From a bacterium (GTDB lineage: Bacteria > Babelota > Babeliae > Babelales > RVW-14): a DNA stretch of 64,000 bases. The notes under the pieces are model-generated. The model worked only from the letters and a program-made list of their open reading frames with translations, had not been told where the DNA came from and ran no database searches. Positions 44,804 to 54,018 of the stretch are shown here, one piece after another (positions within the stretch are counted from its first letter, which is position 1; each line of letters opens with the position of its first letter). The stretch is taken from assembly GCA_016699045.1 (NCBI GenBank), contig CP064957.1, forward strand, positions 310,001 to 374,000, given 5' to 3'. A program made the translations under genes and the position numbers.

Positions 44804-46036
44804 ATGAAGCAATATTTTGTCTACTTAGCAATTCTTTTTGTTTGTTTCAAGACTCTTTTGAGTACACCCCACCGGCGCCACGTCATCAACAATCTTTTAC
44901 GAGAAACGATTACTCTTACAACCAAAGAGCAAAATCATGTAGCTCCGGACATTAGTTTTCTTTTTTTAGATTTTAAATATAACAACGGCAATCTAAAAAT
45001 TTGCGAGCTTGGCGCGTCTACTCATGCAGGGCTTACCGACTCAAAAATTTTTGTAAACGGCAGACAAGAAAGCATGGTATCTCCCTATTGGGAAGTTTTA
45101 TGGCCATATTTGGCAAAGTTCAATGTTCCCGTTTGGTTTGTTGGCTGGATTGCAGAAAAAGACCGTATGAATTATGGATCATTCAAAGCATTGGGCGGCA
45201 AGTACGCCAAAAGTTTAAAAAATTTAGAAACAAAATTACTCTTTAAAAAACATACTACAAAAAAATTGCCGGCACATGCTGCAATTGAAGATTATGCAGG
45301 TATAATCATTTACCGTCGTCCTCGCGGCGAGACATACCGCAATCGACAAGCATTTTGCAAAAAATATCCAAATTTTTTATTGCTCAATGACGCTTCGCGT
45401 TCTTATACCGCTAAAAATGCTACCGCTCAGCTTTTGGAAGAAAACGACTTACATGATTTTAAACCAATATGGCATACGTATCCCAAACAATATACCGCCA
45501 ATCTTGCGCAACAAATTGCACGCGATATTCCCGGTGATATTGTAGTAATCAAGCCAGTCAAATCAATGCAAAGCCGTGGCGTAAATATTATAAAAAAAGT
45601 GGAGCTCGATGAACACCTCAAACTCATTTTACGCGATACTGATACTATTTCAGCACATGCTCACCGTTCGCTCAGCCATTGGAAACGTGACCGCAGCAAA
45701 GATTTTATTGTAGAAGAATTTGCTGAGTCACACCTCATTACACGCAACAACAGGCGCTATCAACCAACCATGCGCATTGTCTTTGGCTTAACACACAATA
45801 AAGGTGTTATTTCGCTAAATATCTTTGGTGGCTTTTGGAAAATTCCTCTCAAATCAGTTGATGATTTTAGCGCTTCGTTAATTGAAAAAAATGTAACTAT
45901 TCCTTTTCAAGGCCCTTTTTATGTTGGCATTCCGATAAGCCAACGCGATATGGTTGACGTTAAAAAAATACTTGGCTCCTTATTGCCAACAATGTATTTA
46001 GGAATGCTTAATGCACGCGAGGAACATAACCAATGA
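44804..46036 (+). CDS. exported ATP-grasp-like protein, paralogue 1
   Basis: 410 residues, member of a five-gene family in this window. Signal peptide (1-20). N-terminal half: DISFLFLDFKYNNGNLKICELG, PYWEVLWPYLAKFNVPVWFVGW. C-terminal half: VVIKPVKSMQSRGVNII, DFIVEEFAESHLIT, YQPTMRIVFGLTHNKGVISLNIFGGFWKIPLKSV. The Lys/Gly-rich loop, EE and PT(M/L)R motifs suggest ATP-grasp. The D...G..KICE motif, which in ordinary ATP-grasp enzymes lies at the C-terminal end (metal site), is here at the N-terminus, as in circularly permuted ATP-grasp proteins. The family is not one I recognise by name. The stop overlaps the next start (ATGA). Confidence 0.75.
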   Translation: MKQYFVYLAILFVCFKTLLSTPHRRHVINNLLRETITLTTKEQNHVAPDISFLFLDFKYNNGNLKICELGASTHAGLTDSKIFVNGRQESMVSPYWEVLWPYLAKFNVPVWFVGWIAEKDRMNYGSFKALGGKYAKSLKNLETKLLFKKHTTKKLPAHAAIEDYAGIIIYRRPRGETYRNRQAFCKKYPNFLLLNDASRSYTAKNATAQLLEENDLHDFKPIWHTYPKQYTANLAQQIARDIPGDIVVIKPVKSMQSRGVNIIKKVELDEHLKLILRDTDTISAHAHRSLSHWKRDRSKDFIVEEFAESHLITRNNRRYQPTMRIVFGLTHNKGVISLNIFGGFWKIPLKSVDDFSASLIEKNVTIPFQGPFYVGIPISQRDMVDVKKILGSLLPTMYLGMLNAREEHNQ

Positions 46037-47388
46037 AAATAAATTTTTTTTTATTATTGCTTCTTTTTTTTGTAAATAAATCTTTTGGGGTTGTCCATGA
46101 GTTGTTCGATGCTTACAATCAACCACTCAATCAACACGAAGAACAATTTTACACGCCACCAACATCAACAACCGAAAAAGATACTCTTTCTTTTGACAAT
46201 CAGGCCATTGCATCAATTCTCAAAAGAACAGTAACCATGCCCCTTGATTCTTCTGTCACCAACCAACCAAGCATCGCTTATTTTTGTGCCGATATAAAAT
46301 ATAACAAAGGCACGCTAAAAATTTGTGAACTCAACCCCGTACCAGGTATTGCAACAAGCAAATATAACCTCTTAATTGATGATAAAAAGTATTTTGTTTA
46401 CAGTCCATTCTGGAAGGTATTTTGGCATTACGTAAAACAATTTGATATACCGGTTTGGTTTGTAGGGCCAATCTACAAACCAGAAGCTCTCGAATTTGAT
46501 AGTTTTTTTGAACAACATTATGCATATCATAAAAATTTGGACGAGCTTATCCAAGATCCTCTGTTTATCAAACAAAGCAAAAAGAATATTACCGATAAAC
46601 AAGCACTCAGTAATTATGGTGGGTTAATTATTTATACCTCACCATTTGGTGCAGACCTTCTTAAATCAAATGCGATCGTTGATAAATTTAAAGCATATTA
46701 TCCAAATTTTTTATGGCTTAACGATGTCTCACAATGGTTTACCGGCAACAAAGAACTCATGTCCCGTATTTTCTTAAAACCTGAACTTCAACAATTTAAA
46801 CCACGCTGGAAAACTTATACAAAAAACTATACTCCAAATTTTGCTGAAAAAATTATCAATGATTTTGATTGCGAAATGTACGTTTTTAAACCAACTAATT
46901 CAACATGGAGCACGGGCGTCACCATTGTCCCCCAAAAGGATCTTGACACAACGCTCAATCTACTTTTTGATGCGTCACAAAAAAATAAAACAACTGGCAA
47001 AAAAAATCTTGATTATTGGAAAACAGACAAAAATAAGACCTTTATCGTGGAAGAATTTATACAGTCACAAACACTGACGATCAATGGAAATGACTACAAC
47101 CCAACACTCCGACTCGCTTTTGTGGTTACCCACGAGCGCAACACGATCTCAATGACATTACTGGGCGGAGGTTGGAAAACACCTCAAATACCACTCAGCC
47201 AAGAAGGTGATTTGATCAAAAAACACATCACTCTCGGATTACCAGGTGAATATTGTGGACAAGTAATAGACCCTGAAGATTTTGCCATGATGCAAACTAT
47301 TATGAACAATGCCGTACCAAAAATTTATACTGAAATGCTTAAAAATTATGCGCGCACCAAACAGGACTATCAAGCCAAGAGCTTATGA
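46033..47388 (+). CDS. exported ATP-grasp-like protein, paralogue 2
   Basis: 451 residues, signal peptide (1-19). The same layout as its neighbours: ADIKYNKGTLKICELNPVPG (the clearest version of the N-terminal metal-site-like motif, with E-x-N), PFWKVFWHYVKQFDIPVWFVGP, YVFKPTNSTWSTGVTIV, TFIVEEFIQSQTLTI, YNPTLRLAFVVTHERNTISMTLLGGGWKTP. The lysine/serine/glycine loop is kept. Translationally coupled to paralogue 1, so the two may work as a pair. Convergent with paralogue 3 (6-base overlap of ends). Confidence 0.75.
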   Translation: MKINFFLLLLLFFVNKSFGVVHELFDAYNQPLNQHEEQFYTPPTSTTEKDTLSFDNQAIASILKRTVTMPLDSSVTNQPSIAYFCADIKYNKGTLKICELNPVPGIATSKYNLLIDDKKYFVYSPFWKVFWHYVKQFDIPVWFVGPIYKPEALEFDSFFEQHYAYHKNLDELIQDPLFIKQSKKNITDKQALSNYGGLIIYTSPFGADLLKSNAIVDKFKAYYPNFLWLNDVSQWFTGNKELMSRIFLKPELQQFKPRWKTYTKNYTPNFAEKIINDFDCEMYVFKPTNSTWSTGVTIVPQKDLDTTLNLLFDASQKNKTTGKKNLDYWKTDKNKTFIVEEFIQSQTLTINGNDYNPTLRLAFVVTHERNTISMTLLGGGWKTPQIPLSQEGDLIKKHITLGLPGEYCGQVIDPEDFAMMQTIMNNAVPKIYTEMLKNYARTKQDYQAKSL

Positions 47389-48687
47389 TTTGTTTTGTAA
47401 CATTTTCAAATAAACTTCAGGCATCATTTTTTTTAGAAGAGTTCGAACACCCTTCATATCTGCAGCTGAAATTTGAATACCTCTCAACTTATTATTACTG
47501 GTGGGCACCGTCTTATGCTTGTCAGTAAAGGTACCATCTTCGATTAAAGATTTTGGCGGCACCTTCCAAAAGCCCGGCAATATGGTTGTATAAATGGTAC
47601 CGTTGTCGTAGCGCATAATACAAAACACACGCATGGTGGGATCATATGGCTGGTCGTAAACCGTGATCGTTTTTGACTGACAAAACTCTTCTGCAAGAAA
47701 AAATTTATTTTTATCGCCTTTCCAATATTCATACGTACTCGATTCTTTGGGACGATGATTAAAAGCATAACGCTTGGCATCAAAAATAGTTCTTAAAGTA
47801 GCATCCAATTCTGCGTAATGCACAATGATAACACCATTACTGCGGCCAGAATTTAATGGCTTTATTACCACATACTCACTTTGTAAATTTTTTATAATAT
47901 CGCCAGCCAATCGTGAAGTATAAAGCTTTTTATGCAAACCCCAACGTGGTCTAAACTGCTCTAAAACAGGACCAATAAACAATTCTCGCGTTCGTTTTTT
48001 ACTAGCCGCAAAAGATGTTGAATGTTCATCTAAAATTAAAAACTGTGGATACTGTTTTTGAAAAGCTTTAAGAGCCTGATTATTTTCTAAAAAACGATCG
48101 TCACGATACCCATAAATAATTAAACCCTGATAATCCTCAAAATGATCAATTTTCATATTTCGTAACTGCTTACCATCCAGAAGGCATTCCATAAAAATTA
48201 CATCATTTTTTAATTCAGCAAGACTGGCAGCATACCGACCACCCAAACGCAAAAAGTCATCCCAATAAAGCTTTTCTGATAACGTAATGCTGTGATCACA
48301 AATAACATTTTGTTGAGGATCTTTGCCAACATACCAAATGGGAATATTAAACTGCCGCATGTAATGCCAAAAGAAAATCCAGTATGGCGCATTTAATACG
48401 GTCGGTACCTCATTGACCAGCGCCTCACTTCTCAACGCCGAAGCATTTTTTGCTTCAACAAATTCGCATACTTTCAAAATCCCTTCGCTATATTTCAAAT
48501 CAATACCAATAAACGAAATATCAGCTTTCAATTTCTCTTTTACTCGAGCATTAATTTTGGTAACAAGCGTATCGTTAAGTAACGCTTTCATGTGAGCAGG
48601 AAATAGCTGCTGGGCGCTTGCATACAAATCTACAAAAAAATTACTTGCTAAAAAAACTGACCAAAAAATCGCTATACATAAAACCAT
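47383..48687 (-). CDS. exported ATP-grasp-like protein, paralogue 3
   Basis: 434 residues. I start at ATG 48687, seven bases after AGGAG; a TTG at 48714 would add nine residues. Signal peptide (MVLCIAIFWSVFLASNFFV...). Family motifs: ISFIGIDLKYSEGILKVCEF, PYWIFFWHYMRQFNIPIWYVG, YVVIKPLNSGRSNGVIIV, KFFLAEEFCQSKTITVY, YDPTMRVFCIMRYDNGTIYTTILPGFWKVPPKSL. The KPLNSGRSNGV loop is the best ATP-binding candidate in the family. Function unknown. Confidence 0.75.
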   Translation of the reverse strand: MVLCIAIFWSVFLASNFFVDLYASAQQLFPAHMKALLNDTLVTKINARVKEKLKADISFIGIDLKYSEGILKVCEFVEAKNASALRSEALVNEVPTVLNAPYWIFFWHYMRQFNIPIWYVGKDPQQNVICDHSITLSEKLYWDDFLRLGGRYAASLAELKNDVIFMECLLDGKQLRNMKIDHFEDYQGLIIYGYRDDRFLENNQALKAFQKQYPQFLILDEHSTSFAASKKRTRELFIGPVLEQFRPRWGLHKKLYTSRLAGDIIKNLQSEYVVIKPLNSGRSNGVIIVHYAELDATLRTIFDAKRYAFNHRPKESSTYEYWKGDKNKFFLAEEFCQSKTITVYDQPYDPTMRVFCIMRYDNGTIYTTILPGFWKVPPKSLIEDGTFTDKHKTVPTSNNKLRGIQISAADMKGVRTLLKKMMPEVYLKMLQNKS

Positions 48688-48707
48688 GGCCATACTCCTT
48701 TTGATGA

Positions 48708-48737
48708 TTGACAACAGTGACCGGTTTATGATATTAA
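48708..48737 (+). promoter_or_regulatory. promoter candidate for cdd
   Basis: TTGACA (48708-48713), an 18-base spacer and TATTAA (48732-48737), about 48 bases before the cdd start. Confidence 0.45.
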
Positions 48738-48784
48738 AAAAACTTTATTCAAATCAATAATCTTAAAAAGATTGGTACAAAATA

Positions 48785-49219
48785 ATGATTAATCCACAAG
48801 GACTTTTAAATAAAGCACATGAAGCTCAAAAAAACGCCTACTCACCATATTCCAACTTTCAAGTTGGCGCCGCCTTACAAACAAAAGATGGATCTATTTA
48901 CACGGGCTGCAATATAGAAAATGCATCATATGGCGCAGCAATTTGTGCAGAGCGTGTTGCATTTGTCAAAGCAGTTTCTGACGGACACAAAAATTTTAAA
49001 GCAATAGCTATTGCAGGCTCTCACAACAAACATACCTACCCATGCGGCATATGCCGCCAATTCATGGCAGAATTCGGACTGAATCTGGTCGTTATCACCA
49101 CCGATATGCACACTATTGCCCAACAAGTACTCTCGGATCTTTTACCAAAAGCATTTACTTCTTTTCAGCCGAACCAAGACAATCTTGTAAAAATGAATAG
49201 TTGCGCACAATCACGTTAA
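48785..49219 (+). CDS. cdd: cytidine deaminase
   Basis: Converts cytidine and deoxycytidine to uridine forms for pyrimidine salvage; useful to a bacterium that feeds on host nucleosides. 144 residues of the tetrameric type: YSPYSNFQVGAAL, catalytic CAE (AICAERVAF) and zinc site PCGICRQ. No signal peptide, so cytoplasmic. The 3' end overlaps the PLP gene by 65 bases in convergent orientation, and the C-terminus beyond about residue 125 is probably non-essential. Confidence 0.95.
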   Translation: MINPQGLLNKAHEAQKNAYSPYSNFQVGAALQTKDGSIYTGCNIENASYGAAICAERVAFVKAVSDGHKNFKAIAIAGSHNKHTYPCGICRQFMAEFGLNLVVITTDMHTIAQQVLSDLLPKAFTSFQPNQDNLVKMNSCAQSR

Positions 49220-51338
49220 GTTTTTGTATAATTTTTTTATCTTGCTTAAGCATGGCGCGAACGTTTTCTAAATAAGGCGTTTGCGCCATCGTAGAAATCA
49301 TTGGAGCACTCAGCGCAATGCGCAGCACGGCACACTCTCTACCCACACTCGTCAATTTGACAGGTTGCCCAATCAGAATTTTTTGTTGCGCAATAGCTCG
49401 CTCTTGGTCGGTAGCTTTGTCTGGCAAAGTTTGAGAAATATCTTGCGTCAACCACATATGAATACGTTGAAGCGCCTCAAAATCAAGCTCCGTCCCATCT
49501 GACAACGAAAGTAAAAAGACGACCACCGAATTAATATTACCAAGTAATGGTACAACACATGAAGTATGATCAGAAATTTTTTCGTCAAGCAAACTCGTAC
49601 AATTATTTTGCTGTATCAAAGATCTAACACCGCCTACCCATTGCCCAATAACAGCATCCCGTACGCTGCAATCAAGAGCGCCAAAGCGTTCCATTTCTGC
49701 ATATGTCGCTTCCAAGCGTAACCACAAACCATAATTGCAACACTGAGCAAACGAATCTCGTAATGCCGGCAATTGGCTATCGGCATCATACTTAGTAAAA
49801 TAATCGCCAAACGCAGCCGGAATGTTACTACTTTGGTTCTGAAATTCCAGCGCTTCATCAGGCGTAAGAAACACTAATCCAGAAAATGGCGGGCCTGCAA
49901 AAAATTTTGACCCGGTAATGAAAACATTAAACTGTGCCTCCAAATAAGTACGAATGATAGTATCATCAACACGTGATTGTGCCGCATCAACAATAACGAT
50001 CAAATTTTTACCATATAAATTTTTCATGCGCTTTACAAAATCAAAAGACGGAACAGAAAGTCCAGTTTTTGAGAAATGCACCAAATGCACAACAGCTATT
50101 TGATTTTCTTGCCCAACAACACGCGCAAGCGTTGCTTCAATTTGATTTTCAACATCACGTAATTCACTCACACTACCATCAATCTGATTGCGCGCATTAA
50201 TTTTTATGCCTTGCACTACCCCTACCGGCAACCCAGCAAGACTTGTACCAATTTTGACACGTCCACCACTTGGCAAATAATCTGACAAATGAGTACACAT
50301 CGCACCAGCATACGACAAACTACCAACTTCACCTGCTGCCGTTAAAATTGTCGTTACTAATGGTTGGCCACTGACATACGCACGAGACTTCCACAACGGA
50401 TGCCGAGCAAGGGCCGCCAACGTCATAATCATTTCAGCGTCAGAACCTGATGGCGTCGTTACAATGCAACTATCTTGGGCATGAAAATACTGTTTAAATT
50501 GACGACGTAAAGATTCCATTGCCTGGTCAAAACATTGTTCAAGAGTTGATGACTGCAAAGCTTTTTTTAAAAGAGAACGACGCATAAACTCAGCTCGTTG
50601 GTACGCATGCATCGATGGTGAACTGCTGGTACAACTTGAGCGCATAATCACGTCAACACTTGGCAACGACGAAGTATAATATTTATTAAGACCAGTCTGC
50701 GAGGAAACAAATAACCGATCATCACCACCCTGCGTCATCAAAATATGCGCAGGTATGGCCAACGATAGCACATCAATAGCGGCAAGTACGGCAGCCTTAA
50801 TCGGTGCTTGAAGCTCTGAAATGTTATCGTACTTTTCTAAAAGATACTGCCCCAAAAGTGCTGCTTTGTCTGCTGCTAGTGCGTTGTCATTTATTAATTG
50901 TTGAAAATCAATGACCAGCCTTTTTTCGAGTGAAGATTCGTTGCCAATAAGTTCTTGATAACGCTCTTGTGCCGAGCGAGAAAATGACTGTAAATAACTC
51001 AATGCATAATGTTTAGAAAGTAACTCGTAAAGCATATGTTGCTGAATAGTTTGCTCATCATTTTCATCCAACAAAGAAGCAAAATGCAAACTATAAGCAC
51101 TATTAACCGCAACAACAACATCATTAATATCAGCATCTCGAGATAAAGAAACTATGCCTTGTTGGCAAATGGCTCTCGTACATTCATGAGTTTGAACAAT
51201 CTGTGAAGAAACGCCAGTTTTTAAAAAAACATCAAGTTCTGGCCGAACTTTAAAATGTGTTTCCATTTCTACGATTTTGTCCCCCAAAAGCCCCCTCATG
51301 AAACAATACGCAAAAGCTAATAATACTACTTTCTTCAT
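49155..51338 (-). CDS. exported PLP-dependent enzyme, fold type I
   Basis: About 727 residues. Start at ATG 51338 (MKKVVLLAFAYCFMRGLLG, signal peptide) after GGGGAG; ATG 51398 upstream would add 20 residues. An N-terminal helical region of about 200 residues has no recognised domain. The catalytic part resembles class V aminotransferases and group II decarboxylases: TTPSGSDAEMIMTLAAL, IVIVDAAQSRVDD (Asp for the pyridine nitrogen), PLP lysine in FITGSKFFAGPPFSGLVFL (about residue 474). Substrate unknown. It does not look like the GAD-like gene at 43125 beyond the fold. Confidence 0.8.
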   Translation of the reverse strand: MKKVVLLAFAYCFMRGLLGDKIVEMETHFKVRPELDVFLKTGVSSQIVQTHECTRAICQQGIVSLSRDADINDVVVAVNSAYSLHFASLLDENDEQTIQQHMLYELLSKHYALSYLQSFSRSAQERYQELIGNESSLEKRLVIDFQQLINDNALAADKAALLGQYLLEKYDNISELQAPIKAAVLAAIDVLSLAIPAHILMTQGGDDRLFVSSQTGLNKYYTSSLPSVDVIMRSSCTSSSPSMHAYQRAEFMRRSLLKKALQSSTLEQCFDQAMESLRRQFKQYFHAQDSCIVTTPSGSDAEMIMTLAALARHPLWKSRAYVSGQPLVTTILTAAGEVGSLSYAGAMCTHLSDYLPSGGRVKIGTSLAGLPVGVVQGIKINARNQIDGSVSELRDVENQIEATLARVVGQENQIAVVHLVHFSKTGLSVPSFDFVKRMKNLYGKNLIVIVDAAQSRVDDTIIRTYLEAQFNVFITGSKFFAGPPFSGLVFLTPDEALEFQNQSSNIPAAFGDYFTKYDADSQLPALRDSFAQCCNYGLWLRLEATYAEMERFGALDCSVRDAVIGQWVGGVRSLIQQNNCTSLLDEKISDHTSCVVPLLGNINSVVVFLLSLSDGTELDFEALQRIHMWLTQDISQTLPDKATDQERAIAQQKILIGQPVKLTSVGRECAVLRIALSAPMISTMAQTPYLENVRAMLKQDKKIIQKLNVIVRNYSFLQDCLGSAEKK

Positions 51339-51569
51339 GCTCTCCCCCGTCAAAAAACTTCTTCTCCATCTCTCTATCCAATGAAATAAATGCTTCACTA
51401 TGATAGCAAAAAAGATATTAGCAAAAAAGTTTTTTTTAAATCAAGATTATCGTAAACCAGCATGCTTTTCGTCTTATTTCAAGATCATTGACCCCTTGAC
51501 AAAATATTACTTACTATGCACACATAAAAGAGAAAATTATTATCATAAAGTTTCAAGAAAGGAAACCGC

Positions 51570-52898
51570 ATGAAAAAACTCAATTACAACGCCATTTTAT
51601 TATCGCTGTGCTGCATAACCTTGCCAGCAAGCGCAAAGGTAGACTTTTCTCCGTTTGAGTATTCTGTAAATATTGATGAAATGTTTAACGAAAAACTCAC
51701 GAGATTAAGGAAATCAGCCGCTTTTTTTAATCAATCGTTTTCTAACGAAACACCAGAAAACCCAATTCCGGCCGATGTATCATTTATGATTATCGACATA
51801 AAATATACTGACGATCAGCAAGTTAAAATTTTGGAATATGGCGATGGCTGCGTCTCTGGCTTTAAAGTACTTGACCACACAATTGGCATAGGAAAAGTAT
51901 GGGAAGATTTTTGGCATTATCTCAAAAAATTTAAACTCCCGATGTGGTATGCTGGCTATTACTATGGTAGAACGCCCTACATCGGCGCTCAAACTTTACA
52001 AAGATACAATGGCCAAATGGTCCCATCACTCAATCAATTAAAAGGCAATATTTTTTTCAAAGCACAAGCACGACACCGCATTAATCCTGAAGATCTTCAA
52101 AACATTCATAATTATCGAGGAATTATTGCGACCAGAGAACGCAGCACAAAAGTTATTGAAAAATTTAAAAAAACTTATCCACAGTTTCTCGTAATTAATA
52201 CTGCCGCAAAAAATTTCGTCTTAAATAAAAAAGCAACTGACGATTTATTTGATGAGCCACAACTTGCTGCTTATCGACCAAAACGCGTTATCTATCCAAA
52301 AAATTACACCCCTGAATTGGCCAATAAGATTATTAATGAAATAGGGAGTAAATATTATGTCATTAAACCTATAAACTCAGGAAAAGGTAATGGCATTTTA
52401 ATCATCAAAGCACGCGACCTTGATGCAACTTTAAAATTAATTTTAGATGACTATAAGCCAAGCGCCGTCAGTGAAACCTATTCCTACAATCCGTATGTTC
52501 CTTTGACCACTGGCTACTGGCGACATGACCGTAATCCAAATTTCCTGGTTGAAGAATATGTTTCTTCAAAAAATATTACCGTTAACAAAAAACCTTATGA
52601 TGCAACTATGCGCATTATTTTTACGCAGCATTATCATGAAGGCAAAATTTATACCAAATTTATTAATGCTTATTGGAAACGCCCTATCAAAGCACTCAAC
52701 GAAAGCGGAACTTTTAGAGAAAAACATATTTCCAAACATGCACCAAATCATTTCGAATCACTCGGGCTGGAAGTTAATGCAAACGATTTACGCGAAATTT
52801 ATGATATTCTACAACCAGCACTGCCTCAAATTTATTGGAAGATGCTGACGCGATATTATAACCCACAAGAAGAAAACAACGAAGAAGCCATAAGCTAA
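51570..52898 (+). CDS. exported ATP-grasp-like protein, paralogue 4
   Basis: 442 residues, signal peptide (1-22, ending SAKA or near). Family motifs: VSFMIIDIKYTDDQQVKILEYG, DFWHYLKKFKLPMWYAG, YYVIKPINSGKGNGILII, NFLVEEYVSSKNITV, YDATMRIIFTQHYHEGKIYTKFINAYWKRPIKAL. Here the glycine loop (NSGKGNG) is closest to a classical ATP-grasp loop. Own terminator downstream. Good ribosome site (AAAGGAAA). Confidence 0.75.
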   Translation: MKKLNYNAILLSLCCITLPASAKVDFSPFEYSVNIDEMFNEKLTRLRKSAAFFNQSFSNETPENPIPADVSFMIIDIKYTDDQQVKILEYGDGCVSGFKVLDHTIGIGKVWEDFWHYLKKFKLPMWYAGYYYGRTPYIGAQTLQRYNGQMVPSLNQLKGNIFFKAQARHRINPEDLQNIHNYRGIIATRERSTKVIEKFKKTYPQFLVINTAAKNFVLNKKATDDLFDEPQLAAYRPKRVIYPKNYTPELANKIINEIGSKYYVIKPINSGKGNGILIIKARDLDATLKLILDDYKPSAVSETYSYNPYVPLTTGYWRHDRNPNFLVEEYVSSKNITVNKKPYDATMRIIFTQHYHEGKIYTKFINAYWKRPIKALNESGTFREKHISKHAPNHFESLGLEVNANDLREIYDILQPALPQIYWKMLTRYYNPQEENNEEAIS

Positions 52899-52922
52899 AA
52901 AAATCTTATTCGGAAAATCCTA

Positions 52923-52970
52923 AAAAGAGGGGATAAGTACTGCATTTCTGCAGTACTTATCCCCTCTTTT
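52923..52970 (+). terminator. Rho-independent terminator
   Basis: A near-perfect stem of about 20 bp (AAAAGAGGGGATAAGTACTGCA with its complement from 52949), loop TTTC and a T-run. Also A-rich on the left, so it may work in both directions. Confidence 0.9.
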
Positions 52971-53070
52971 TAGAAAAATTAGCAATTATCTTGATCACAC
53001 AACGTTCTATTTTTTATCATAAAACCATGGGGATAATAATCTTTTATTTTCTTTGAAGCGGGGATAAATC

Positions 53071-54018
53071 ATGATAATTTCGAAGCGTTTATCAATATTT
53101 TTGCTTGTTTTTATAAGTTTTATAAATGAACTTTTTGGTGGAAATATTCATGATATAAAAGACACTTGGGCGTTGCTCAAACCTGAGCATCGCATGGCGC
53201 TCTCGCCAGCATGCGGTGCCGCTAGCATTGAATTTAAATACCTCGAAAAATTGTACCACTTTGCCGATCCCAAAGATGCCACTACTAAAGTTATCAAAAC
53301 TCTTTTCAAGGCCACTCAACCAACCGGCCTTACGCCACATGACCAGGTATTGTCAATACCCGTCGTTGCTCAACTTCTTAATCTACTCGAACTTAACAAA
53401 GATAAAGATGATGTAACATTGACTGCAGCACTTACTAAAGCCATGCCTTCAGGAGCTCCTGCTTCCTCAAAAAGCACTCCGCCACCTCTTCCTCTTCGGC
53501 AAAATGCCAGCCCTCTGGATCAACTTAGCTATAGTTTAAACCTTTTAAAAGCAAAACTTGTTGCCTTAGCAACAACGCTCAACACCATGCAACAACCCCT
53601 CAACAACCCGAAAAAAAATACAAAATTTGTACAAAATCTTGTTGCATCGTTACATGAATGCCGCAAAGATGCTGACAATTCAAAATTATACAGACCATAC
53701 ACCACACAGCACGCGCTCCTTGCATGGATTTACCAAAAAGCTCAAACAAAAAATGATTTTGCCACTTTCTTTAAAGCACTCGATCCCAGTTTTTTTGTAA
53801 AACCAATTAATTTTGATGCAGGCTGGATTGCAAACATTTTCAAAGCCGATGAATATAATTCCTTGTATGAAGACTTTAAAAATACCTTGAATGGAAAAAA
53901 CGACGCAACTATTTTTCAAACCATTGGGGTAAATAAATTCGCAGCTAACGTCTTTATTGAAACAATGCTAAAAAGAACAACTCAGGACTCAAGCCTGCTG
54001 AATATCAAAAAACATTGA
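53071..54018 (+). CDS. exported helical protein, N-terminal part of a J-domain gene
   Basis: 315 residues with a signal peptide (1-23, ...FINELFG). The mature part is helical, with a Pro/Ser linker near residue 130 (SSKSTPPPLPL). No recognised domain. The frame ends at TGA 54018 just after an A6 run (54007-54012); with one more A it would read on as KKTLNVSLWNKF into the next frame, which has no ribosome site. I take 53071-55261 as one gene of about 730 codons. Confidence 0.7.
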   Translation: MIISKRLSIFLLVFISFINELFGGNIHDIKDTWALLKPEHRMALSPACGAASIEFKYLEKLYHFADPKDATTKVIKTLFKATQPTGLTPHDQVLSIPVVAQLLNLLELNKDKDDVTLTAALTKAMPSGAPASSKSTPPPLPLRQNASPLDQLSYSLNLLKAKLVALATTLNTMQQPLNNPKKNTKFVQNLVASLHECRKDADNSKLYRPYTTQHALLAWIYQKAQTKNDFATFFKALDPSFFVKPINFDAGWIANIFKADEYNSLYEDFKNTLNGKNDATIFQTIGVNKFAANVFIETMLKRTTQDSSLLNIKKH

